Assembly (NCBI RefSeq): GCF_001562415.1
Contig: NZ_LOEE01000028.1
Coordinates: forward strand, 124,001 to 188,000
DNA length: 64,000 bases
Origin: Thermotalea metallivorans
Lineage (GTDB): Bacteria; Bacillota; Clostridia; Peptostreptococcales; Thermotaleaceae
Direction: 5' to 3'
This document shows positions 18,659 to 27,422 of this stretch, piece by piece; within the stretch, counting starts at the first letter, position 1, and each line of letters starts with the position of its first letter. The notes under the pieces are model-generated. The model did no database searches, was not told the DNA's origin, and was given only the letters and a program-made list of their open reading frames with translations. The translations under genes and the position numbers were made by a program.

Positions 18659-19561
18659 TTATAGAAAGTACAATATTCCGATACAGCTGATCACCCACAA
18701 CAAAATATCAATAATTAAGGGCTTATCATTTAGTAGTATTAGTTCAGGATTTTCCCCCATATCCTTGGTATGGACGATGTATTGATATCGGAAAATACCG
18801 TAAATCACAAAGGGAATGGTGCCCATCATGTAGATGGAATGATTGCTCGTAAAGGTATAGAGGGAATAGGCCATCACCGTGGAGGAAGTGACAATATGGA
18901 GCATGTCGTCAATCAGCTCCGGCGTATAATCCTCCAATATTTTTCTTGTCATTTTCTGACCGTTGGCCACAAGCTTCATTTCACTCTTGCGCTTATGAAG
19001 GGCCAAAAACATAGACAAAAGGACAGTGCATAAAAGGAGCCAAGGGGAAATCTTTACCCCAATCAGCAGGGCCCCTGCCACAGCTCGGATGACAAAACCG
19101 GCGGCAATGGTCATCACATCCAGGAGTACCATATGCTTCAGTTGAAAGGAGTACAGAAGCATCAGGATGAAATAGCCCAGTCCAAGGCAGCCGAATAAAG
19201 CGTCCAACCGGAAGGCGGCCATGGACGAAACAATAAATATTAATAGGAAAAACAGAAGGGCCGATCGAACAGAAACCTGCCCCGATGCAATGGGACGCCT
19301 TGATTTTTTCGGATGCATCCGGTCCTTTTCTAAATCGATGACATCATTGATGATATAGACACAGCCTGAAAACATGCAAAACAGAAAAAATCCCGCCATG
19401 GTCATCAGTATCAGCCGATAATTGAATAAATTATTGGAAAATATCAGCCCGGCAAAGAGCAGCAAATTTTTGGTCCACTGCTTGGGCCGCATGGTTTTGA
19501 TAAGCCCTGCCAGAGAACTGATCTTGTTTTTCTGATTTAGCACAACTCTATCTTCTGCCAT
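18659..19561 (-). CDS. UbiA-family prenyltransferase, decaprenyl-phosphate phosphoribosyltransferase-like (300 aa)
   Basis: About eight to nine membrane helices are seen. The UbiA aspartate motif occurs in the form 'NDVIDLEKDRMHPKKSRRP' followed by 'IASGQ', and 'MRPKQWTKNLLLFAGLIF' lies near the start. This version (RPKQWTKN and HP-x-K-x-R-P-I-A) resembles the polyprenyl-phosphate phosphoribosyltransferases, which attach phosphoribose to a polyprenyl phosphate, more than the quinone enzymes. In Actinobacteria that product feeds arabinan synthesis; in Clostridia its use is unclear. It heads the minus-strand block and may supply a lipid-linked sugar to the flippase-like protein and the GT-C transferase. 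That is inference. The ATG follows AGAGGTATG. Confidence 0.8.
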   Translation of the reverse strand: MAEDRVVLNQKNKISSLAGLIKTMRPKQWTKNLLLFAGLIFSNNLFNYRLILMTMAGFFLFCMFSGCVYIINDVIDLEKDRMHPKKSRRPIASGQVSVRSALLFFLLIFIVSSMAAFRLDALFGCLGLGYFILMLLYSFQLKHMVLLDVMTIAAGFVIRAVAGALLIGVKISPWLLLCTVLLSMFLALHKRKSEMKLVANGQKMTRKILEDYTPELIDDMLHIVTSSTVMAYSLYTFTSNHSIYMMGTIPFVIYGIFRYQYIVHTKDMGENPELILLNDKPLIIDILLWVISCIGILYFL

Positions 19562-19636
19562 GGTTCATACCTCTTTCTCATCAGTACTGATTCCCTTATC
19601 ATCATAACATGTTTCCCTTTTCAAATAAATAGGAAA

Positions 19637-19696
19637 TGGTTAGGGGGTTAGAACCCCACCGTCAACAGACAACTGGTAACTGGCAACTGTCAGCTA
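19637..19696. repeat. Degenerate short-repeat patch (GGTAACTGGCAACTG type)
   Basis: It contains ACAACTGGTAACTGGCAACT, the same word as at about 62824-62838 and, in part, 36975-36990. Confidence 0.7.
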
Positions 19697-19916
19697 TATT
19701 CAAAATATTTTTTATATATGGCAGGAATTGTTACGCCCCCGTCGAATATACATTAAGAACAGCAGGACATGTCATAGAGATGTAAAGATTTGTAATAGAA
19801 CTGTAATGGAATTTTGTACAGGGATTATGTATAATTACTGTAAGGGTAAGGATATAATCCAGATAAAACTGCGGCAAAGGGAATGTTACACTTCTATTAC
19901 AACTTGCAAGGTTGTA

Positions 19917-19946
19917 TTGACGAAGGAACAGAACTATTGGTATAAT
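19917..19946 (+). promoter_or_regulatory. Strong sigma-A promoter of the S-layer-like gene
   Basis: TTGACG (19917-19922) and TATAAT (19941-19946) are separated by 18 bp. The predicted start is near 19953, which leaves a leader of about 250 nt, a length common for abundant S-layer transcripts. Confidence 0.75.
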
Positions 19947-19973
19947 GATGGATGTAGCCTGTAAAGCATTGTT

Positions 19974-20028
19974 CTTTGAAAGCATATTACATAGTTTATC
20001 GGCTAGGTTCATTAGTGTGCTTTCAAAG
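19974..20028 (+). promoter_or_regulatory. Leader hairpin of the S-layer-like mRNA
   Basis: Perfect 11-bp arms CTTTGAAAGCA (19974-19984) and TGCTTTCAAAG (20018-20028) lie close to the predicted 5' end of the transcript. A role in mRNA stability is plausible but not shown. Confidence 0.6.
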
Positions 20029-20203
20029 GGCAATGAAAAAGCCCTTATACTTAAAAGGTTTATCGGAAGCTGGACGAAGTCTTGTTCATAGGTGCACCGG
20101 AAATGAGCGGGACAGAGGAAGGCTAAAGATAAGGCATTCATTTCACACATGGGGCATAGCCCCCAAAAAACACATTTATAAAATTTTAAAGGAGGGTTTT
20201 TAA

Positions 20204-22420
20204 GTGAAGAGAAAATTATCTTTATTATTGGCTCTTGTGATGATTTTATCATTAGTGCCAATGACAGCGTTCGCTGCACCTGCTAACAGATTTGCTTCTA
20301 CTTTAGATGTAGACAAAACTAGTGTGGTAGCAGACGGAGAGTCAGTAGCAAAATTCACATTGTATTTATTTGACAGCAGCAACAATCCAGCTGTTGGCGA
20401 AGCGGTATATGTTGCTTCTAAGAGATTTACAGGAACAGACACCGATATATTCACTGACAATAATGGAAATTCATTACCGTCAGCAGGTGGAGGATTATAT
20501 TATGCCACAGCTAATAATGACGGAAAAGTTACAATTAAGGTAAAATCCTCTGTAGCCGGAACTGCAAAGATTGGCTTTGGTACTCTCCCAGGCGACATGG
20601 TTGGATACCTAAACGGGGATAAAAATGTTAATGAAAACACTGTAGGATTAATTGGAACAAAAGATATTACATTTACGGCTGATTCCATTGGCGGAATGAC
20701 TGCAACGGTTACAGCTACTTCTCCAAGCAATCCAAGTGCCAACGGCCTAGACTATTTCGAAGTTACTTTCACAGCTAAAACAAGTGGCGGTGCACCAATT
20801 TCAGGAGAAACAATCAAGGTTTCAGCAAGCAGCTCAGCTGTAACTTTCAATGCAACTGAAAAAACTACAAACAGTGCAGGCAAAGCTACATTTAAAGTCT
20901 ATTCAACAAAACCTGGAACTTTCACGATCGAAGGCAAATCAGGAAATAAAACAGCTTCAGTTAATGTAACTTTTAAATCTGCAGGATTATACAATGTAGA
21001 AAGAGTATCTACTGATGGCCAGGTAGTTGCAAAGAATTCAACAAAATCATTTAAGTTTAAACTTGTTGATGTAAACGGCAACATGTTTAAAGTAGCTAGC
21101 GTAAACAATGGAGCAAGCAAAGTATTAGATGCACAAAACAACCAGTATGACATTGAAACAGAAGTTGTTGACGAACCAGACAACTCAGCAATTACCCTAA
21201 CATTAGGAAAATACAGTGATGGGCACTTAAAAATTACTACTTCTGAAATTAAGCATGAAGGGGCTTACAAAATCAGAGTAAAATTACCTAATGGGAAGTA
21301 TGCTGATGTAAATTTCACAGCTAAAAAGCAAGGAGATATTGTTAAGATTGAGTTATCCTATGATGAAACAACATTGCCATTAGTGCTGAATGCTAAATCT
21401 GGTGACCCAACAGTTGACAGTTATGATGCCAATAATGTAAAAAAATCACTGTCAGCTTCAGATGTAACTTTTGTTTCATCCAATCCAAATTTAATTAGTG
21501 TTGACTCTAATGGTATTCTAAATGTAGCAACTAACGACAAAGATGATATTGGCAAAGAAGTAGTAATCACTGCTATTGATACTAGCAACAATTTGAGAGC
21601 AACGTATACGATTAAATTAGGCGGAAGAATTTCAGGAACAACAGCTACAGCACCTGAAAACACACTTGTAGGAGAAACTGCAAGAATTGAAGTAAAAATG
21701 CTTGATGAAAAAGGCAATGTTGTTGCTGTTGGACAGGGTTCAAACACAACATTCAAGTTGAACAAAGCGGTAGTTATTTCAAAACCTGAAGGAGCAATAG
21801 TTTCTGCTGAAGAAGCAGCAGATTTCTCAGATGACTTAAAAGCATACGGTAAAGCAGGTGTAGAGGTAACTTCTACAAAAGCTGGAAATGTTGAGTTGCA
21901 ACTTATAATTGATGAGCTTGATGCTGGCAACCAGGTTGTAAGAACATATACAGCAGCTGTTACAGTGAAATTTGGCGATAAGCCAGTTGTTAAACCAGTG
22001 ATTGGTGCTAAGTCATTAGTATTAACAATTGGTCAAACAGTGGCTGTGAAAGATGGCGCTGTTGCAACTATGGACGTGGCTCCATTCATCAGAGATGGAA
22101 GAACTTTCGTTCCAGTAAGATTTATCGCTGAATCTTTAGGAGCAGAAGTAAGCTTCACGCAAAATGCTCAAGGTTTAACTGAAACAGTAACATTAACAAG
22201 ACCTGACATGACAGTAACGATGACTATCGGCTCTACAACAATTACAGTAGTAAAAGATGGTAAGTCTACAACAGTGACATCTGATGTTGCTCCATTCATT
22301 GAGTCCGGCAGAACAGTATTACCATTCAGAGCTTTAGCTGAGGCTATGGGTGCAACTGTTAACTATGGTATGAATGCTGACAACACAGGGGTTGCTTGGG
22401 TAAGCTTCGAGCAAAAATAA
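20204..22420 (+). CDS. S-layer-like surface protein with C-terminal copper-amine-oxidase-N domains (738 aa)
   Basis: A classic signal peptide (KRKLSLLLALVMILSLVPM, cleavage after AFA) is followed by tandem bacterial Ig-like (Big/invasin-type) domains over about residues 25-590. The C-terminus (about 600-735) has two copies of the Cu_amine_oxidN1 pattern: 'DVAPFIRDGRTFVPVRFIAE' and 'DVAPFIESGRTVLPFRALAE'. In Clostridia that domain is found on many surface proteins and is probably a wall-binding module rather than an enzyme part. The start is GTG after AGGAGG. Codons end mostly in A or T (tta, gca, aca), unlike the flanking genes, which fits very high expression or a separate origin. Own promoter, long leader and strong terminator; probably a major surface protein. 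Confidence 0.87.
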   Translation: MKRKLSLLLALVMILSLVPMTAFAAPANRFASTLDVDKTSVVADGESVAKFTLYLFDSSNNPAVGEAVYVASKRFTGTDTDIFTDNNGNSLPSAGGGLYYATANNDGKVTIKVKSSVAGTAKIGFGTLPGDMVGYLNGDKNVNENTVGLIGTKDITFTADSIGGMTATVTATSPSNPSANGLDYFEVTFTAKTSGGAPISGETIKVSASSSAVTFNATEKTTNSAGKATFKVYSTKPGTFTIEGKSGNKTASVNVTFKSAGLYNVERVSTDGQVVAKNSTKSFKFKLVDVNGNMFKVASVNNGASKVLDAQNNQYDIETEVVDEPDNSAITLTLGKYSDGHLKITTSEIKHEGAYKIRVKLPNGKYADVNFTAKKQGDIVKIELSYDETTLPLVLNAKSGDPTVDSYDANNVKKSLSASDVTFVSSNPNLISVDSNGILNVATNDKDDIGKEVVITAIDTSNNLRATYTIKLGGRISGTTATAPENTLVGETARIEVKMLDEKGNVVAVGQGSNTTFKLNKAVVISKPEGAIVSAEEAADFSDDLKAYGKAGVEVTSTKAGNVELQLIIDELDAGNQVVRTYTAAVTVKFGDKPVVKPVIGAKSLVLTIGQTVAVKDGAVATMDVAPFIRDGRTFVPVRFIAESLGAEVSFTQNAQGLTETVTLTRPDMTVTMTIGSTTITVVKDGKSTTVTSDVAPFIESGRTVLPFRALAEAMGATVNYGMNADNTGVAWVSFEQK

Positions 22421-22434
22421 TAAATAAACAAAAT

Positions 22435-22466
22435 AAAAAACGATGGGAATTTTCCCATCGTTTTTT
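22435..22466 (+). terminator. Terminator of the S-layer-like gene
   Basis: The stem CGATGGGAA/TTCCCATCG (22441-22460) is preceded by six A and followed by six T. Confidence 0.92.
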
Positions 22467-22522
22467 ATTTTGGCAGAAGCAGACTTCTTAGGCAGTTACA
22501 ACGTATAATTAATGTAGTATGC

Positions 22523-22551
22523 TTGAATCAAAAGGGAAAGTAGTATATAAT
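22523..22551 (+). promoter_or_regulatory. Sigma-A promoter of the TolC-like gene
   Basis: TTGAAT (22523-22528) and TATAAT (22546-22551) are separated by 17 bp. The predicted start near 22558 rules out the upstream TTG at 22557 as the translation start. Confidence 0.8.
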
Positions 22552-22586
22552 AATAATTGACCAATGAGTCAGAAAGGGTGAAGGTA

Positions 22587-23903
22587 ATGAAGATACATAA
22601 AAATACGATTAAGAGAATAGGCATATTGGCGCTGACATCCATATTTTTCTTTACAAGTTTCAGCTATGGAGCTGACTCCAATCAAACTGTGCAAAAACTA
22701 TCTTTGCAAGAAGCGAAAAAAATGGCCCTTCAAAATAAATTTAATAAAAGCCAGATGAGCTTGCAGAAAGATAAATTGTCTCTTCAGGAAGACGGAATAT
22801 ATACAAATCTGAATAATGCATCCTATGGACAGACGCGAGCCAAAGGTGCAGCAGCAGCATTAGATGAACAAAGAAGACAGGTTTTGGCAGAACTAGCTAT
22901 CTTAATTGATAAGGAAATGAATAATCCGCCTTTATCCGATTTGGAAAAGGCACAAAAATCAGCTTTGCAAACTCAACTGCTTACAATAGAATCTCAGCTT
23001 TCTGGATTAAGCTCCGCAGTTATCGGAGATCAAAGCAATCCATTGCTGGACTCTTTAGAATCTATTCGCATTAGTCAAAAAGCATTACAGGATAGTGAGG
23101 AAGTGCAGGATTTGCTGCTTGCATATAATGTGGAAATGCAGTACATCAGTTTGCTTAGTCTGGAAAAGCAAATAAAAAGTTTGGAGAAAAATATATTGAA
23201 TATGGAAAAAGTATTAAAGCTGGAAAGGATAAAAAATAACTTAGGATTATCCAGCAATATAGCTCTTGAAAATATTTTCTTTACCGTAAATCAATTAAAA
23301 AATACATTAGAACAGGCCAAAATTCAAAAAGAGAACAGTTATGCCAATTTTAAAAAATTTATCGGGTACCCTTTGCATGAAGCGATTGTGTTAGAAGACT
23401 TTAAGCTGGAAAATTTTCTGTTGCCAAATTATGAAGAAGGATTAAAACGAGCTTTAGAAAACGGCGTTGAGATAAGAAACGCTAAGAGTGAGGTAAGCCG
23501 CAGGGAAGGATATATTGAGAATATGAAAGATCGATATCCAAAAGGGGCAGCGGCTCTGGATAGTCCAAAGCTTGATCTTAAAGATGCACAGCTTAAATTA
23601 GAGGAGAAAATGATCAAGACGGAGTTAAGTTATAAAACTGCATATAATGATTTATTGGTAAAAAAACAAAAGCTTGATTTGGCAATGAAGGATATGAATT
23701 TGGCCAGAAAAGCGTATGAGATAGAAAAGCTAAAATATGAAGTAGGAATGTCTAGCAAACTGGAACATGAGTCAAAACAAACGGATTATGAATTGAAGCA
23801 AATCGCATTGCAGCAGGCAGAATATGAATATATGAAATCACTGGCTGCTTATGAAATGGCGAGCCAAGGGGTTATTATAAGTTTAGGAGTGGAACGTGAA
23901 TAA
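22587..23903 (+). CDS. TolC-like exported coiled-coil protein (438 aa)
   Basis: After a signal peptide (about residues 1-27, ILALTSIFFFTSF) the protein is almost wholly helical and shows the outer-membrane-efflux pattern: 'LSLQEAKKMALQNKFN' at the start, two related helical halves, and the L-K-Y-E-V-G-M-S-S-K-L-E segment near the end that resembles TolC-type 'KYxxGxxSxxD' repeats. TolC normally spans an outer membrane, yet everything else in the window looks monoderm. Such TolC-family proteins do occur in Clostridia with unknown roles. ATG 22587 follows AGGGTGAAGG. It lies between two surface-protein genes and shares their A/T-rich codon use. Confidence 0.78.
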   Translation: MKIHKNTIKRIGILALTSIFFFTSFSYGADSNQTVQKLSLQEAKKMALQNKFNKSQMSLQKDKLSLQEDGIYTNLNNASYGQTRAKGAAAALDEQRRQVLAELAILIDKEMNNPPLSDLEKAQKSALQTQLLTIESQLSGLSSAVIGDQSNPLLDSLESIRISQKALQDSEEVQDLLLAYNVEMQYISLLSLEKQIKSLEKNILNMEKVLKLERIKNNLGLSSNIALENIFFTVNQLKNTLEQAKIQKENSYANFKKFIGYPLHEAIVLEDFKLENFLLPNYEEGLKRALENGVEIRNAKSEVSRREGYIENMKDRYPKGAAALDSPKLDLKDAQLKLEEKMIKTELSYKTAYNDLLVKKQKLDLAMKDMNLARKAYEIEKLKYEVGMSSKLEHESKQTDYELKQIALQQAEYEYMKSLAAYEMASQGVIISLGVERE

Positions 23904-23906
23904 AAT

Positions 23907-23942
23907 GAAAGAGTCAGGAATTTGGCTCTTTTTTTCTTTTTC
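23907..23942 (+). terminator. Terminator after the TolC-like gene
   Basis: The stem AAGAGTC/GGCTCTT (one G-T pair) is followed by a T-rich run at about 23930-23941. Confidence 0.75.
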
Positions 23943-24064
23943 TTGGGCTTGTAACGGAAATGTAATATGAAGCGGCCGACAATCAAAGAGAATGATAAAG
24001 GATTTAACGGTTTTGTGTCGAATGAATTTAATAAAGAATAGTATATGGGGGAGTGAAAAGGATC

Positions 24065-25966
24065 ATGAGTAAAATGAAAAGAAAAATTGTCATATCTGTA
24101 TTTTTATGTTTTTTCATATTTGCAAACAGCTTTGTCGCTTACGGCACTCAATATTTTACAGATGTCAATACCGATCATTGGGCAAAGGATTTTATAGAAA
24201 AATTGACTGTATTAGGAATCGTTAAAGGTTTCGATGATGCAACCTTTCGTCCTAATGATCCTGTAAGTAAGACAGCTTCAATTTCTATGATTTATCAGAT
24301 GCTAAACAAAGCCGGTAAGACGAAAAATGCAACGGATCTTGTGGATAAACATAAAAAGACCCTTGAAAGTACAGGAATCCATACCTATGCATTATGGGCG
24401 GAACCTGCAATTGCCTATGCGTTAGAGAAAAGCATTGTCCATGAAGATGAATTAAAAGTATTTTTTAAAGAAGGCAAAAATGTTAATGCACGAAGATTGG
24501 ATGTTGCGGTTTTTCTGGCCAAGGCAATAGCCGAAAGTGATATAGCAAACGGCAGTATAGTAGTGCTTCCTTTTACCGATGCTGATTTTATTCCCCACGC
24601 AGCAGGTAAATATGTAGCTTATTTGATAGAAAAAGGAATCATTAATAAAAATGGAGACTATATGGGCCGTTTCAATCCTAACAATGCAATTTCCCGTGCA
24701 GAAATTTGTACAATGATTGCAAAGGCTTATGATTTCATTAGCAAAAATGATAATACTGGAAATATCGCTCCGATTCCTGATCCTAATCCAGGTTCTGTCG
24801 TAGTGACTCCCAAGGATGAAATAAAGGATGGAAGCATTACCTATATAGACAGCAGTACCAAAACAATACTGGTCAAGCTTACAAATGGAAAAACAGAATT
24901 ATTTCAAATAAATGATGATATTGAAATAAGCTTAAATGGGAATAAAGGTACATTCAGCGCTTTGCAAGTCAATCAGGAAGTAATGTTAACTTTAAAGGAA
25001 GGTACCAAATTAGCGAAGATAAACATAAAAAGTTTTGTTCCCAATATGGAAGCAACTCTGAATGCAGTTGTACCGAATACAGGATTTACTTTGGTTGTAG
25101 TTAGGGAAAAAACAACGAATGCAGTGAAATCGCTAAAAGCTACAGGTACTACCAAAGTAGAGTTAAATGGGTTGCCTGCCAGCCTGGATCAACTGAAATT
25201 AGGCGATATATTAAAGTTACAGGTGGATGGACAAGATATTTTATCTATAGCTGCTGTTTCAAAAATAAAAACTTATCAAGGTATATTGGAATCTGAAATT
25301 AGTTCTATGGAAAACCCTGTTTTGAAGATGAAGATAAATAACGAAGTGAAGGAATTTCCAATAGACCAAAATGCAAAAGTAACGAAAAACGGCTATACCC
25401 GGTGGTTAAAGGATCTTAAGAGGCTTGATGCTGTGACAATCACTACTGAATATGACAAAGTGATTGAAATTAAAGCCAATAGCGTATTTAGTAAAGTAAC
25501 AGGAAAGATTATTTCTCTAACGATGGCAAAACCATCAAGTATTTTAAAAGTACTTGTGAATTCAGAGGAAAAAACATTTACCGTTGGCAATAATGTATCT
25601 GTTACCATTAATAATTCATCTAAATCATTATATGACCTGCGCGTAGATCAACTGGTAGAATTAGAGCTTGAAAACGAAGAAGTTATTGAAATAGAAGCGA
25701 GGGATGATTTGAAGAAAAAGCAAATCAGTGGAATTATCAGCAGTATTCACACAAGTTCAAAAACTATCAAAATACTTTATTACAATCCGACTACAAATAC
25801 GGCGGAGAGAAAATCAATTGTATATAATTATGACACAAAGATTACATCCACAAGGGCGCAAACCGCTATTGGAGTCGGAGCTTTAAAGGTGAATGATCAA
25901 ATTATTGTCATTGGGGAAGAACTAGATGATACATTTGTGGCAGAAAAAATATTGCTTATTGACTGA
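24065..25966 (+). CDS. SLH-domain surface protein with repeated beta modules (633 aa)
   Basis: A signal peptide (VISVFLCFFIFANSFVAYG) is followed by three N-terminal SLH repeats: 'FTDVNTDHWAKDFIEKLTVL', a degenerate second ('YALWAEPAIAYALEKS') and 'FTDADFIPHAAGKYVAYLIE'. A short P-rich linker (about 245-255) leads to four or five beta modules with the recurring pattern G-x-I-x-x-I...(I/V)-x-V...G-x-x-x-x-F/L...L-x-x-L-x-x-x-D-x-(V/I). These resemble modules of the secreted protein at 7775-9427. The SLH part should bind the cell wall; the modules have no known activity. ATG 24065 is preferred to the GTG at 24053 because of spacing to the GGGGG/AAGG purine run. Own unit, ended by a terminator. 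Confidence 0.85.
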   Translation: MSKMKRKIVISVFLCFFIFANSFVAYGTQYFTDVNTDHWAKDFIEKLTVLGIVKGFDDATFRPNDPVSKTASISMIYQMLNKAGKTKNATDLVDKHKKTLESTGIHTYALWAEPAIAYALEKSIVHEDELKVFFKEGKNVNARRLDVAVFLAKAIAESDIANGSIVVLPFTDADFIPHAAGKYVAYLIEKGIINKNGDYMGRFNPNNAISRAEICTMIAKAYDFISKNDNTGNIAPIPDPNPGSVVVTPKDEIKDGSITYIDSSTKTILVKLTNGKTELFQINDDIEISLNGNKGTFSALQVNQEVMLTLKEGTKLAKINIKSFVPNMEATLNAVVPNTGFTLVVVREKTTNAVKSLKATGTTKVELNGLPASLDQLKLGDILKLQVDGQDILSIAAVSKIKTYQGILESEISSMENPVLKMKINNEVKEFPIDQNAKVTKNGYTRWLKDLKRLDAVTITTEYDKVIEIKANSVFSKVTGKIISLTMAKPSSILKVLVNSEEKTFTVGNNVSVTINNSSKSLYDLRVDQLVELELENEEVIEIEARDDLKKKQISGIISSIHTSSKTIKILYYNPTTNTAERKSIVYNYDTKITSTRAQTAIGVGALKVNDQIIVIGEELDDTFVAEKILLID

Positions 25967-25978
25967 TTAATGTGGAGA

Positions 25979-26004
25979 CTGTGGTAAAATGCCACAGCCT
26001 TTTT
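25979..26004 (+). terminator. Terminator after the SLH protein gene
   Basis: CTGTGG (25979-25984) pairs with CCACAG (25992-25997), followed by CC and five T. Confidence 0.85.
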
Positions 26005-26136
26005 CTGTACTTGATTTTGTTTTAAAAACTCTCAGAAGGAAAAAGAGAGTTTATGTAGAATGTTAAATTGTTGGTTAAAACTAAAATTTTACAATGACAG
26101 TTTATCTTTGATAATCGCAAAAATGGAGGAATAGGT

Positions 26137-26523
26137 ATGGAAAAAGCAATGATCCGCGTAAGAATGAGCATGCATGACGCCCACTACGGCGGCAATCTTG
26201 TAGACGGAGCCAAAATGCTCCAAATTTTTGGCGATGTGGCCACGGAGCTGCTGATCCGCCATGACGGGGACGAAGGTTTATTTGCCGGCTATGACAAGGT
26301 GGAATTTAAAGCACCTGTGTATGCAGGGGATTACATAGAAGCCGTAGGAGAAATCGTAAGCGTAGGAAATACTTCAAGAAAAATGGTCTTTGAGGCAAGA
26401 AAGGTCATTGCACCGAGGCCAGACATCAATGAATCTGCCTGCGATGTGCTGGAAGAGCCCATTGTGGTATGCAGGGCAGAGGGCACCTGTGTAGTACCCA
26501 AGGATAAGCAGAGAAGAAAATAG
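26137..26523 (+). CDS. kal: 3-aminobutyryl-CoA ammonia-lyase (hotdog fold, 128 aa)
   Basis: Removes ammonia from L-3-aminobutyryl-CoA to give crotonyl-CoA in the lysine fermentation pathway. The length (128 residues) and sequence fit Kal: a small hotdog protein with '[20 protein letters not shown]' and '[20 protein letters not shown]', then '[19 protein letters not shown]'. TGGAGGAATAGGT precedes the ATG. kce follows after 55 bp, the usual pairing, because Kce makes the substrate of Kal. The lysine 2,3-aminomutase, 5,6-aminomutase and diaminohexanoate dehydrogenase genes are not in this window. Confidence 0.9.
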   Translation: MEKAMIRVRMSMHDAHYGGNLVDGAKMLQIFGDVATELLIRHDGDEGLFAGYDKVEFKAPVYAGDYIEAVGEIVSVGNTSRKMVFEARKVIAPRPDINESACDVLEEPIVVCRAEGTCVVPKDKQRRK

Positions 26524-26578
26524 GAAAAAGGGTGAAGAGAATCCAAAAGATTTTGTATTGTGTCAGGGGGAATAAAAA

Positions 26579-27394
26579 ATGCAAAAGTTAATCATCACAG
26601 CGGCATTGACGGGTGCAGAGGTAACCAAATCCCAGCAGCCCAATCTGCCGGTGACGCCCGATGAAATTGCCGAAGCTGCCTATGCATGCTATCAGGCGGG
26701 AGCGTCCATTGTCCATGTCCATGCAAGGGATAAGGAAGGAAATCCTACCCAATCCTATGAAGTATATAAGGAAATCAAGGAAAAAATCGAGGCAAAGTGC
26801 AACATCATCGTTCAACCTTCCACGGGAGGTGCTACCTGGCATACCCCGGAGGAGCGGCTGCAGCCCGTGGAATTAAGGCCGGAAATGGCAACCCTGAGCT
26901 GTGGTACTTGCAACTTTGGATCGGATGTATTTATGAATTCGGAAGAGTATATAGAGAAGTTTGCAAAGAGGATGAAGGAGCTTGGCGTGAAGCCTGAAAT
27001 CGAGGTCTTTGAAAGAGGCATGATTGAAAATGCATTAAGACTGGTAAAAAAGGGGTTACTGGATACGCCCGTACATTTTGACTTTGTCCTTGGTGTGCCG
27101 GGAGCATGCCCGGGAACACCCGAGGATTTGATGCATATGGTGCGAAGCATTCCCCCAGGTTCTACATGGACGGTGGCAGGCATCGGACGGGCAGAAACCC
27201 CATTGGCTGTCATGGCAATTATTCTGGGAGGTCATGTGCGGGTAGGATTTGAAGATAATATTTACTATCACAAAGGTGTATTGGCCGAGTCCAACGCCCA
27301 ACTGGTGGAGAGAATCGTCAGAATTTCCAAAGAGCTAGGAAGGGAAGTGGCTACCCCCGATGAAGCAAGGGAGATTTTAGGAATCCGAAGATAG
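26579..27394 (+). CDS. kce: 3-keto-5-aminohexanoate cleavage enzyme (271 aa)
   Basis: Condenses 5-amino-3-oxohexanoate with acetyl-CoA to yield acetoacetate and 3-aminobutyryl-CoA. It belongs to the BKACE (DUF849) TIM-barrel family and is Zn-dependent. The metal-binding histidines are H46 and H48 in '[11 protein letters not shown]'. The C-terminal R-x-G-x-E-D (R221, E225, D226 in '[15 protein letters not shown]') supplies the third ligand and substrate contacts. E14 ('LTGAEVTKS'), reported in the characterised lysine enzyme to contact the substrate amino group, is retained, supporting a true lysine-pathway enzyme. It sits directly behind kal and 28 bp before the transaldolase gene. A second, diverged copy lies at 46226-47041. 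Confidence 0.9.
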   Translation: MQKLIITAALTGAEVTKSQQPNLPVTPDEIAEAAYACYQAGASIVHVHARDKEGNPTQSYEVYKEIKEKIEAKCNIIVQPSTGGATWHTPEERLQPVELRPEMATLSCGTCNFGSDVFMNSEEYIEKFAKRMKELGVKPEIEVFERGMIENALRLVKKGLLDTPVHFDFVLGVPGACPGTPEDLMHMVRSIPPGSTWTVAGIGRAETPLAVMAIILGGHVRVGFEDNIYYHKGVLAESNAQLVERIVRISKELGREVATPDEAREILGIRR

Positions 27395-27422
27395 TTGCTG
27401 GTTAAAAGGGAGGGAGAAGGGC

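Larger units (their letters stand above)
19562..20203. other. Long intergenic region with S-layer promoter and leader
   Basis: The 642 bp between divergent genes hold a repeat patch (19637-19696), a sigma-A promoter (19917-19946), and a leader of about 255 nt with an 11-bp hairpin (19974-20028). A second TATAAT (about 19834) has no good -35 box. No gene was recognised here. Confidence 0.7.

Noticed and set aside
22557-22586. Upstream start of the TolC-like gene
   Set aside because: It lies at the predicted transcription start of a clear promoter (22523-22551), so it could not be translated from that mRNA.
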